This document shows positions 1 through 7,833 of a stretch of DNA of 19,846 nt, in pieces. Source of the stretch: Balneolaceae bacterium (lineage in GTDB: Bacteria > Bacteroidota > Rhodothermia > Balneolales > Balneolaceae); the NCBI GenBank assembly GCA_007123785.1, contig SLGL01000227.1:1-19846 (forward strand), in the 5' to 3' direction. Each line of letters begins with the position of its first letter. Within the stretch, counting starts at the first letter, position 1. The notes under the pieces are model-generated. The model did not search any database. It worked only from the letters and a program-made list of their open reading frames with translations, and was not told the DNA's origin. The position numbers and the translations under genes were made by a program.

Positions 1-2282
1 ATCTGAATGGTAATCCCATCTCCGATTGTCCATTCGCACCCGTCAAAGTTGCCCAGTGAGAGGTTGCCAACAACACGGTCTTGATCTATATGGCCGTTCG
101 TAAGATCGAGAGTTGTGCCCAGTAGGCATTGCGGTGCGCCAAACCCGTGTTGAACCACTGCGCTGCCTTCAAACGAGATATCCCACGGGCCCGGTGCCAG
201 CTCTTCCCAATCGAATAGCGGGAAGGTGAAGGCATTGAGGCTGAATGTACTCAGGCTGAGTTCAAAAAGCTGTGCATTAAAAACGGGCAGCGGACGGATG
301 TACGAATCATCATGGAAGTCAACATTACTGAACTGGATTCCCTGGCGGTTTACAATGATATCAGTCATGGTAAGGGAGGTCCAGGAATCGAAGGCATCTA
401 CTTCGAGGATGGCATCGAGGCCCAGTTCGAAGTTCCACTCTTCGGTATCCGTATCGTAACTCAGTTCAGAAAGTTCGGTATTTTCGAGCTGTAATTTTGC
501 AAAACCAAGATCAATTTTGGGGTTAAATTCCGGGCAGTAATTTTGTGTTCCGGTTACGGACAGGCCTTCTACACTGTGCATATTTACCCTGGCCCGGGTG
601 CCGCAGTACTGGTTGTTGATGGTTTTGAAGCCAAGGTGGCTGCGCAGCTCCACATCATAACCAAACTCTTCTGTTTCTATATCGATGGAGATGCTGCCCA
701 GCACCCGGTCCACCTCCATCTGCAGCATATCGCTCTGTTCTGCAAGAGGTATCTGGAAGGTTTCGTTACAGAGCAGACCGATCGAGAACAGTGTATCATC
801 CATCTCAAAATTGTTAAGCTCGCATGGGGTTTCCTGGCCGGTTACGCTGGCATCACCGGTGGCCCAAACCCGGTTTTCAGGATAAGATACACCCAGGGTA
901 TAGAGTTCAAAATCCAGAAAGTCACGGCTGTACTGTACCAGGGGTGAGCCGGAAATCTCAACTGAACCGCTGAGTCCCTGCCGGGTGAGGGTGAGTTCGC
1001 CCGTAGCGTCGACCCACTGCTGGCCGGGCGTTTGAAGCGAAGCCGTTACGCCAAAATTTTGCCCGAACGACCAAAACAATTCTTCAAATTCGATCCAGGG
1101 ATTTTCAGCGGGAAGCAGGAACGGTATTTGATCGGCCGAGCCGCTTACCGAACCACCCAGAATCACCGGGCTTGCAAGCGATCCTTTCTGCACCATCAGG
1201 TTATTGACCATAACGGAGCTTTGCATGGCCCCCATTATGCCATCAAATTCAAGCGAAAGGGAGGCGAGCCCATCGAGCTGGTAATAGGTTGAAAATTCAG
1301 TAACTGTAAGTTCTCCAAGGCCGGTAAGAGTTGCAAATTGCGGGATAATTGTAATCTCTTCAACAAGAGAAAAATCGGCAATCAAATCGCCTTCATCGTC
1401 TGCCGCTTTATACGTGAACGTGTAGATCTCTGTCTTGCCCTGGTTTTGCAGCGGCACATTGCCCATCGCATCCCTTGCGGTAATCTGCCAGCCGTATTCG
1501 GTGTTCTCTTCAAGAGGCAGAAAATCGGGTGTGTAGATGAGCGTTGTATTGCCCATAAGTGTTTCAATGGCCACCTCCCGGTTTCCATTGATAGCCTGCA
1601 GGGGTGATTGGCCGGGGTTTATTTCGACCAGTAAAAATTCATATTCCATTTGTATACTTGCGGTATTAACCACCGGAGTCCAGGCAAAGATTGGAACATC
1701 CATCAATACATTGGACCCATTTGAAGGAGAAACGGGGATAGGCGGAGAGGGGTACTGAACAGAAAAATGGGCGTTTCCTGCGATGGAGATAATATTTGGC
1801 TGGCTTGCGGCACGGGCATTGATTCGAATGGTATAGCTGCCTTCCGGCACGGTACCGGTCTGGATAATCTGGTTGCGAATATCGCCATCCAGTTGCTGAA
1901 AAATATCATTCGCTCCCTGGGGGAAAATCAGTTCTTCAAAAAAGGAGGTAAATACATACGTACCTGGAGTAAATGGTGCCGAAAGGGATGAAATTTCAAT
2001 GATTTCCTGGCCGCCTTTCAGAACGGTAAAATCAAAAATGAAATCCACCGGCACACTGCTGAAGCTGGTATAGTTAAAAATGATCTGGTACTGACCGGTT
2101 ACAAAACTGTTTTCGATATCCTCGGCAAATGGACTGGGCAGCATAGGAGGTATGCCCACAATGGTTACCTGTGATGTACTCTGAGCATGGGCCCGATCTG
2201 AATAGCCCTGGAGAACGATCAATATCCCAAATAAAAAAGCTGCATTAGTAAGTACTGATTTAAATGTAAATATTGAAATCAT
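1..2282 (-). CDS. Large secreted protein with TANFOR-like N-terminal region (C-terminus cut off by window edge)
   Basis: Reading the minus strand from the ATG at 2282 gives 760 uninterrupted codons to the window edge, with no stop, so the C-terminus is missing. Residues 1 to about 34 form a signal peptide with a hydrophobic core (AAFLFGILIVL) and a likely cleavage after AHA. Residues 37-180 are beta-rich and contain 'IPPMLPSPFAED' and 'IIQTGTVPEGSYTIRINA', which recall the TANFOR domain of Bacteroidota surface proteins. Residues 181-290 ('PIPVSPSNGSNV', 'PIFAWTPV', 'EYGWQITARD') look like a fibronectin/Ig-like module. The rest is acidic, beta-rich and of unknown function, with scattered cysteines. 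It starts 17 bases after the stop of the barrel gene at 2300-4030, so the two are probably one operon. Export and a surface location are inferred. The TANFOR assignment is from memory of the family and is tentative; the open frame itself is certain. Confidence 0.85.
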   Translation of the reverse strand, partial: MISIFTFKSVLTNAAFLFGILIVLQGYSDRAHAQSTSQVTIVGIPPMLPSPFAEDIENSFVTGQYQIIFNYTSFSSVPVDFIFDFTVLKGGQEIIEISSLSAPFTPGTYVFTSFFEELIFPQGANDIFQQLDGDIRNQIIQTGTVPEGSYTIRINARAASQPNIISIAGNAHFSVQYPSPPIPVSPSNGSNVLMDVPIFAWTPVVNTASIQMEYEFLLVEINPGQSPLQAINGNREVAIETLMGNTTLIYTPDFLPLEENTEYGWQITARDAMGNVPLQNQGKTEIYTFTYKAADDEGDLIADFSLVEEITIIPQFATLTGLGELTVTEFSTYYQLDGLASLSLEFDGIMGAMQSSVMVNNLMVQKGSLASPVILGGSVSGSADQIPFLLPAENPWIEFEELFWSFGQNFGVTASLQTPGQQWVDATGELTLTRQGLSGSVEISGSPLVQYSRDFLDFELYTLGVSYPENRVWATGDASVTGQETPCELNNFEMDDTLFSIGLLCNETFQIPLAEQSDMLQMEVDRVLGSISIDIETEEFGYDVELRSHLGFKTINNQYCGTRARVNMHSVEGLSVTGTQNYCPEFNPKIDLGFAKLQLENTELSELSYDTDTEEWNFELGLDAILEVDAFDSWTSLTMTDIIVNRQGIQFSNVDFHDDSYIRPLPVFNAQLFELSLSTFSLNAFTFPLFDWEELAPGPWDISFEGSAVVQHGFGAPQCLLGTTLDLTNGHIDQDRVVGNLSLGNFDGCEWTIGDGITIQ

Positions 2283-2299
2283 TCTGTGAGCCAACCCGA

Positions 2300-4030
2300 T
2301 TAAAATGTTCGTTGATACCTGAAGCTGCCCTCAAGTTCTGTATAGTCATTTCCGGTTCCGTCCAACACCCGGCTATTACGTGAACGCAGAGTTAGATTGA
2401 AGGTGTCTTTGTCCGTTAACCGGTAGGATGAATTGATTCCGCTAACAAGCTGCTGAAATCTGTTAGTTATGGCGGTGCCGTTCATCACTTCTCTTTCCAG
2501 CCTGCTTTGATTGATGCCGAGGTTCAGGCCCAGAGTCAGTTTTCGGTTAAAAAGTGCATAACTGGTTCCGAAATTGATCCCGATATTTTGAATTTCACCG
2601 CCATCTGATGAGTTGGTTAAATAGTTGCCTGAGCTATTCAGAGTAATGCCCGTCGGAAGCGTGATGGCATAGCTGAGCATACCGGTGTACGATTCAGAAA
2701 AAAAAGAATTGCTGCTTTCCGGGTCCCCGATAAACGAACTGTTTACAGTCAGATAGCCGCCGGAAAGTGCAATATTATGAATAAAATCATCCCCAATGAA
2801 GGTAAAATTGGGCTGAAGCATTAGATTATGCGAAACCTGAGACTGTCCGCCCATGGACTGGTCAATGCCGTCAAAAGAGTTCATGGTTATATCATTCAGT
2901 AACATGTTATATGAGGTAGTAAGGTGAAAAACCTCACTGAAAACTATTTGCACATTTGTGCCGATGCTGGTGTTGGATTGCGTCTGAAACCGGGTACCAA
3001 GCAGGTTATCGCGCCCGAGAGTTATATCAGACCGAACAGAGAGGCGGTTTTTGAAAAAACGAACTGCCGGGCTAAGCGTGATAGTCTCAACATCATTGCG
3101 CACTGTGCCGCGGCCCAGCGACATGAACCCGGGCTGAATGCGCTCATAACCTATGTTCATATCAAAAAAATCAGACCTAAAACCTGCAAGAGCTTTACCG
3201 GCGTAGTTAACATGTGTACTGGCCCGAGGCTGATAAATTGCGGTGAAAAAAACGGGAACTCCAAGATCGGAAGATGAAAATGGCTCTCCCTCAAGATCCC
3301 TGGTAAAAACCGAAGTGGTAAACTGGCTCTCCAGTGTTAAGCGTCCATCGAACAGATTCACTCTAAATTCGGGAGTAAGCGTTAAATTTTCCTGAGGTTT
3401 GATCTCAATAATTTCTCCAGAAAGTGAAGCAGCATCGTCTTGTGCATAAAATGTGTTGAGGTTAAAATAACTACCATTTGTTCCGGTTATCCCCATTTTT
3501 GCCCCAAAGGCCCACTGATTAAAGGAAGGTTCACGAAATGCAGATTCCAGGCTGGGCCGCACCACACGTTTAGATTTTCCGCCAATTACCTCAATCAAAA
3601 AATTTCCGGGATTTACCCGTACATATCCGCCCCTGATGGTTGTTCCGTTTAAACTATAGTCAGAAAAACGCGTATTTACATCGCCAGCACGAAAAGTAAG
3701 CCATCGCCAGCGCGCACTATAATTTATAGAGTTCATGTTTTGTCGAAAGCCGGAATCATCAGTTGAGTAGTTCAGGGTAAAACCACTGCGCAGGCCAAGT
3801 GCTGTAAAATTTAAATTGGCATTGGTTTGAAGAATACCGGGGGGGCGGCGGTTATCAATGCCCTGTGCCGTGTACATCGATGCTGTTAACCCAATGCTGC
3901 CGCCAGACCTGAAAATGGAAAGATCGGTATCATCCCAAAATGAACTACTCTGTGAAAATGCCGGTATGGCTGCGATCAGCAAGATGCAGAAGGGGGCTAA
4001 AATTTTCGATATAATGGTGTGCAAATCCAA
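2300..4030 (-). CDS. Outer-membrane beta-barrel-like protein of unknown function
   Basis: The 576-residue product has a signal peptide (hydrophobic core 'PFCILLIAAIPAF', cleavage near FSQ at residues 25-27). After it come many alternating-hydrophobicity strands rich in Gly, Asn, Ser, Thr and aromatic residues, ending in a C-terminal Phe ('RYQRTF'). That is the usual pattern of an outer-membrane barrel recognised by the BAM machinery. No plug, TonB box or enzymatic motif was seen, so the role is unknown. The start is uncertain: no in-frame ATG exists between the upstream TAA at 4073-4075 and the signal peptide. The TTG at 4030 gives a good leader, and a TTG at 4024 is also possible. It is the first gene of a probable operon with the large secreted protein downstream and may anchor or display it. 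It is divergent from the sigma-factor gene. Confidence 0.8.
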   Translation of the reverse strand: MDLHTIISKILAPFCILLIAAIPAFSQSSSFWDDTDLSIFRSGGSIGLTASMYTAQGIDNRRPPGILQTNANLNFTALGLRSGFTLNYSTDDSGFRQNMNSINYSARWRWLTFRAGDVNTRFSDYSLNGTTIRGGYVRVNPGNFLIEVIGGKSKRVVRPSLESAFREPSFNQWAFGAKMGITGTNGSYFNLNTFYAQDDAASLSGEIIEIKPQENLTLTPEFRVNLFDGRLTLESQFTTSVFTRDLEGEPFSSSDLGVPVFFTAIYQPRASTHVNYAGKALAGFRSDFFDMNIGYERIQPGFMSLGRGTVRNDVETITLSPAVRFFKNRLSVRSDITLGRDNLLGTRFQTQSNTSIGTNVQIVFSEVFHLTTSYNMLLNDITMNSFDGIDQSMGGQSQVSHNLMLQPNFTFIGDDFIHNIALSGGYLTVNSSFIGDPESSNSFFSESYTGMLSYAITLPTGITLNSSGNYLTNSSDGGEIQNIGINFGTSYALFNRKLTLGLNLGINQSRLEREVMNGTAITNRFQQLVSGINSSYRLTDKDTFNLTLRSRNSRVLDGTGNDYTELEGSFRYQRTF

Positions 4031-4121
4031 AATTTGATTGTTTAGAGTTCTTTTTGAATTGTTGTTAGCAGCTTAAATGGGCTTTCTTCATGTTGGTTAA
4101 TAATGACTTATGTGGTTATGG

Positions 4122-4153
4122 CATAAATTCATTTAGTTGCCATAAATAGTTGC
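4122..4153. repeat. Adjacent imperfect direct repeats in a divergent promoter region
   Basis: Two directly abutting copies share the blocks CATAAA and TAGTTGC. The first copy (4122-4140) has six extra bases between the blocks; the second copy (4141-4153) has none. ATGGCA at 4118-4123 and TGCCAT at 4138-4143 also form a short inverted repeat across the first copy. The element lies in the 247-base AT-rich gap between the barrel gene (minus) and the ECF sigma-factor gene (plus), where a regulator could act on both. An operator role is inference; no defined promoter consensus was recognised nearby. Confidence 0.4.
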
Positions 4154-4277
4154 TATAGTGGTTTTTGTTGAGTAAAATTTTTTCTAAAAATGATTAAGGG
4201 TTTGTTGGCTACACAAAATTGTATATGTATTGCGCAAAACGAATTCTGATCACGACATGAACTAATGAACTTCAATA

Positions 4278-4841
4278 TTGGAAAGACCAGGAGACATAAC
4301 CCGTTTGCTTGTTAAGGCTCAGAATGGCGATAAAGCTGCTCTTGATTCATTGTATCCTCATGTTTACGGGAATCTGAAGGAAATTGCACGAAAACATCTT
4401 GCCTATGAGAGGAATGCGCAGACATTACGAAAAACGGCATTGGTGCATGAACTCTATCTGAAAATGTTGGGGAATTCGAAGATAGAGTGGCAAAATCGTG
4501 CACATTTTTATTCGATTGCTTCAAGATGCATGAGACAGATTTTGGTGGATCATGCCCGTAAAAAAGTTGCACTTCGCAGGGGCGGGAAAAACCGGCCTAT
4601 TACCCTGGACGAAGAAAAGCTGGATCTTGAAGAGCACTCTGAAGAGATCATCGAATTGAATGAACTGATTGAAAAACTCAGTGAGATCGACTCAAGAAGG
4701 GGACAGGTTGTGGAGATGCGTTTTTTTGGTGGAATGTCAATACCGGAAATTTCTGAGGTATTGGGTGTAACATCCCGCACAGTTGACCGTGACTGGGCGA
4801 AAGCGAAGATGTGGTTGTATAATGAGTTGAAGGCATCGTGA
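4278..4841 (+). CDS. ECF-family RNA polymerase sigma factor (TIGR02999-like)
   Basis: The 187-residue protein directs RNA polymerase to a specific promoter set. It follows the TIGR02999/Sigma70_ECF pattern along its length. Region 2 includes 'DITRLL', 'ALVHELYLKM', 'WQNRAHFYSIASRCMRQIL' and 'VDHARKK', then 'RRGG'. Region 4 includes 'VVEMRFFGGMSIPEISEVL', a helix-turn-helix ('GVTSRTVDRDWAKAKMWL') and a short tail. The length is normal for the family. The start is TTG at 4278: an in-frame TGA at 4266-4268 blocks extension, and the TTG places the usual few residues before 'DITRLL'. The ATG at 4265 is out of frame. No anti-sigma factor is adjacent. Instead a transmembrane Ser/Thr kinase begins 213 bases downstream in the same direction, which suggests control by phosphorylation. 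Target promoters are unknown; the divergent barrel operon is a candidate. Confidence 0.93.
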   Translation: MERPGDITRLLVKAQNGDKAALDSLYPHVYGNLKEIARKHLAYERNAQTLRKTALVHELYLKMLGNSKIEWQNRAHFYSIASRCMRQILVDHARKKVALRRGGKNRPITLDEEKLDLEEHSEEIIELNELIEKLSEIDSRRGQVVEMRFFGGMSIPEISEVLGVTSRTVDRDWAKAKMWLYNELKAS

Positions 4842-5054
4842 GTTTATCCATGTTATTTCTTCGAGGCAGGGTCGATGTTGTATTTAATTGATAACCGTCT
4901 GTTTGAGTGCAGTTTCAACTTCATCTCGGCAGATCTGAATCTGGATTGCCTTGCATAGGATTCCTTCGTGACGCTCTTTGAAGAATCTAACCTGTAAAAT
5001 GGAAAACTTTTTTGAACTCAAGATTTAAAACAGGAACATAATAATAAACAATAG

Positions 5055-7571
5055 ATGAACCAGAATGACTGGAAACAGCTGAGCCGGATTTTTGACATGG
5101 TTCTAACACTACCTCCTGAGGGACGAATCGACTACATTAAAAGAGTGTGTGGCGAGGATACCGAATTGGAAAAAAAAATCAGGGAGATGCTGAACCAGCT
5201 GGAGGAGTCGGACCTGTTCTTTGAAGAGAGGCTCGGGAAAAATGAGAAGCTCATGAAAGAGCTGGACTCACTGTTTATCGAACATGCAGATGGTGAAGAT
5301 TATTTTGAAGGGAAAAAAATTGGTCGATGGGATATCCTGGAGTTGATTGGCCACGGCGGTATGGGGCGCGTTTATAAAGTGCAGCGGGTGGATGAGAGTG
5401 GTATCAAACAGACCGGGGCACTTAAAGTGATTCACAAGAGCCTGCTCACCCCATCTCATATGGAGCGGTTCAGGCTGGAACAACATATACTTTCCGCACT
5501 ACAGCATCCAAATATTTCAGGTTTTATTGACAGCGGTATCACCGCAGACCGAATTCCATATATGGTAATGGAATATGTGGCTGGCGAAAATATTCTGGAG
5601 TACTGCAACAGCCGGAGGTTATCACTTGAAGAACGATTGAAACTGTTCATTATCGTTTGTAAAGCCATTCAATACGCACACAATTCGTTGATTATCCATC
5701 GCGATCTTAAACCTGAAAATATTCTGGTTACACAAGAGGGACGGGTTAAAATTCTCGATTTCGGAATTGCAAAATTACTGGATCCGAATATCTATGAAAG
5801 TACTGTCTTTGAAACTCATCCGGGCATGAGAATGCTCAGTCTCGAATACGCATCTCCTGAACAGATTTCCGGTAAGTTGGTAACCACTTCAACCGATCTC
5901 TATTCATTGGGTATTCTTTTGAGCAAACTTCTATCCGGCCTGCATCCTTTAGATCTCAATGACCTGTCATATAAAGAGGTTGAGAAGCTGGTGCTTGAAG
6001 TTGAGCCACCACCGGCCAGTAGACGATATTCGTCGCACTCAAACAATAAGGAGAGGGCTGAACTTGCAAAACAACGCAACTGTGAGTCATCAGATCTGAT
6101 AAAGAGACTGAAAGGTGACCTGGATGCAATTATTGACAAGACTCTTCGAAAAAACCCGGAACGGCGGTATACATCGGTTGAAAGACTGGTGACCGATATT
6201 GAACGCCATCAAAAAAAACTACCTGTATTTGCCAGGCCGGATTCATTTGGCTATCGTGCCCGGAAATTCATCAACCGAAATAAGTGGAGTGTTGTTGCCG
6301 CAATATTGGTGTTTTTTACGCTGACTGGTGGAATATCTGCAACGATGTGGCAGGCGCAACTGGCCGAGCAAAATGCACGCGAAGCAGAGCAGGTATCTGC
6401 CTTTTTAGCTCAGATTTTTGAAGGGTCCGACCCAAACCGTGCAAATGATGGATCTATGACAGCCCGGGAACTTCTCGACCAGGGTTTTGAGCGGGTTCAA
6501 ACTGAATTAGAAGACGAACCAGGCTTGCAGGCTCAGATATTGAGTATGATTGGCAATATCTATAGTAATCTTGGCCTTTATGAAGATGCCTATCTTGCAA
6601 TCGGGAAATCTGTAGATGCTTTTCGAAGTATCGGGGAAAAGTCTCCGCGATACGCTGCAGCTATGCTGCGCCTTGCCAATCTGGAATATCGGCTCGATAA
6701 TTTTGAAGCGGCTGCGGATGCTGCACGTGAGGCACTCGCAATTAGTATATCTCAAAATGGCGATACACATCCTGAAACAGCAAGTGTAATGAATACCCTG
6801 GCTATGTCTCTCGAAGAGCTGGGGGATAAAGAGGAAGCTTACGACATGTACCGTCGAATTATCGATATTCGCAGGCAGCAGCCGGAGCAGGGGTCGAACC
6901 TGGCGATTAATCTGAATAATCTTGCTATCCTGCTCCAGAAAGATGGTGAGCTTGATGAAGCAGATGAACTGTTTAAAGAAGCTGTAGAGCTGGTGGATCA
7001 GGTATTAGGTGAGGAGCACCCATTTATGGCATATATATTAAATGGGTATTCAGGCTTGCACCAAGACAGGGAAGAGTATGACCTTGCCGAGGCCGATTTG
7101 CGTCGGGCACTTGAAATTGGGCAGGCTATCTTTCCGGAGACTCATCCTTTTATCGGGGTTGTGTATTACAATCTTGCCGAACTTTACAGATTAATAGAAA
7201 ACTATAGCGAAGCTGTTAAGTTGTATGAACAGGCGTTGCATCAGCGCAGAAACTCGCTGTCGGAGCTGCATCCCGATATCGCAACCACTCTGCTTTCGTT
7301 AGGTAGGGCATTGATTCTTACCAATCAGCCTGCTGAAGCTGAGCTTTATTTTTTCGAAGCAGTTGAAATCCGAAAAAAAATATATGAAGAGGATGACTGG
7401 CGAATTGCATTTGCGGAATCAAATCTTGGAAGGTCATTGCTTTATCAGGAAAAATTGGCTGAAGCTACAGAACTCATTACACAGAGCTACCGCGTGCTAC
7501 TGGATGCTCTCGGTGAAGAAAACCTGTTTGTAATACAGGCTGCGGAAGATTTACAATTACTAAACCAGTAA
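5055..7571 (+). CDS. Transmembrane Ser/Thr protein kinase with C-terminal TPR repeats
   Basis: The 838-residue protein has four parts. Residues 1-85 form a short helical N-terminal region starting with 'WKQLSRIFDMVL'. Residues 90-390 form a Hanks-type kinase domain with all key residues: glycine loop GHGGMG (99-104), ATP-binding Lys124 (ALK), probable alpha-C Glu142, catalytic loop HRDLKPEN (215-222, Asp217), DFG (235-237) and the APE-like 'SPE' (267-269). It should therefore be active. Residues 411-430 form one membrane span. Residues about 440-838 form a helical region with several TPR units of the 42-residue class ('LNNLAILLQKDGELDEADEL', 'YNLAELYRLIENYSEAVKLY'). The topology puts the kinase inside and the TPRs outside the inner membrane, as a sensor or partner-binding part. 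It follows the ECF sigma gene and is likely its regulator. Its substrate is inferred, not shown. Confidence 0.93.
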   Translation: MNQNDWKQLSRIFDMVLTLPPEGRIDYIKRVCGEDTELEKKIREMLNQLEESDLFFEERLGKNEKLMKELDSLFIEHADGEDYFEGKKIGRWDILELIGHGGMGRVYKVQRVDESGIKQTGALKVIHKSLLTPSHMERFRLEQHILSALQHPNISGFIDSGITADRIPYMVMEYVAGENILEYCNSRRLSLEERLKLFIIVCKAIQYAHNSLIIHRDLKPENILVTQEGRVKILDFGIAKLLDPNIYESTVFETHPGMRMLSLEYASPEQISGKLVTTSTDLYSLGILLSKLLSGLHPLDLNDLSYKEVEKLVLEVEPPPASRRYSSHSNNKERAELAKQRNCESSDLIKRLKGDLDAIIDKTLRKNPERRYTSVERLVTDIERHQKKLPVFARPDSFGYRARKFINRNKWSVVAAILVFFTLTGGISATMWQAQLAEQNAREAEQVSAFLAQIFEGSDPNRANDGSMTARELLDQGFERVQTELEDEPGLQAQILSMIGNIYSNLGLYEDAYLAIGKSVDAFRSIGEKSPRYAAAMLRLANLEYRLDNFEAAADAAREALAISISQNGDTHPETASVMNTLAMSLEELGDKEEAYDMYRRIIDIRRQQPEQGSNLAINLNNLAILLQKDGELDEADELFKEAVELVDQVLGEEHPFMAYILNGYSGLHQDREEYDLAEADLRRALEIGQAIFPETHPFIGVVYYNLAELYRLIENYSEAVKLYEQALHQRRNSLSELHPDIATTLLSLGRALILTNQPAEAELYFFEAVEIRKKIYEEDDWRIAFAESNLGRSLLYQEKLAEATELITQSYRVLLDALGEENLFVIQAAEDLQLLNQ

Positions 7572-7666
7572 AAAAATAAAAGGCCTTAAGGTTATAAAAG
7601 TTTACGGAATTCCCCTGCGAAATTTTACATGAAGCTCAACGATATGAATGGTCAAATTATCTCTTA

Positions 7667-7681
7667 TTTTTTTTTTTTTTT
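7667..7681. other. 15-base T homopolymer in a convergent intergenic gap
   Basis: The 262-base gap between the kinase stop and the convergent dehydrogenase stop holds an uninterrupted run of 15 T, followed at once by an A-rich stretch to about 7698. The T and A tracts could pair weakly, and the T run could end plus-strand transcription, but no GC-rich stem precedes it. A weak 7-bp inverted repeat (AATATTG at 7797-7803, CAATATT at 7815-7821) lies near the dehydrogenase stop. Nothing else was recognised in this gap. Confidence 0.6.
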
Positions 7682-7833
7682 ATAAAAATAAAAAAAAGTT
7701 CTTCTGATCAATTAATCTTTTCATTTTCATTGCCTGGGATGAGATTTATGTGTTATTAAAGTTATTATTACTATACCAGCATAACTTGAATAAAGTAATA
7801 TTGTGGTTATTTCTCAATATTGGAATTCACTTT

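Noticed and set aside
226..1991. Several short plus-strand open frames in the first 2 kb
   Set aside because: All overlap the long continuous minus-strand coding frame, which has a signal peptide and protein-like composition throughout.
4257..4277. ATG at 4257 or 4265 as the sigma-factor start
   Set aside because: The first meets a stop after one codon and the second is out of frame with the conserved protein and soon stops.
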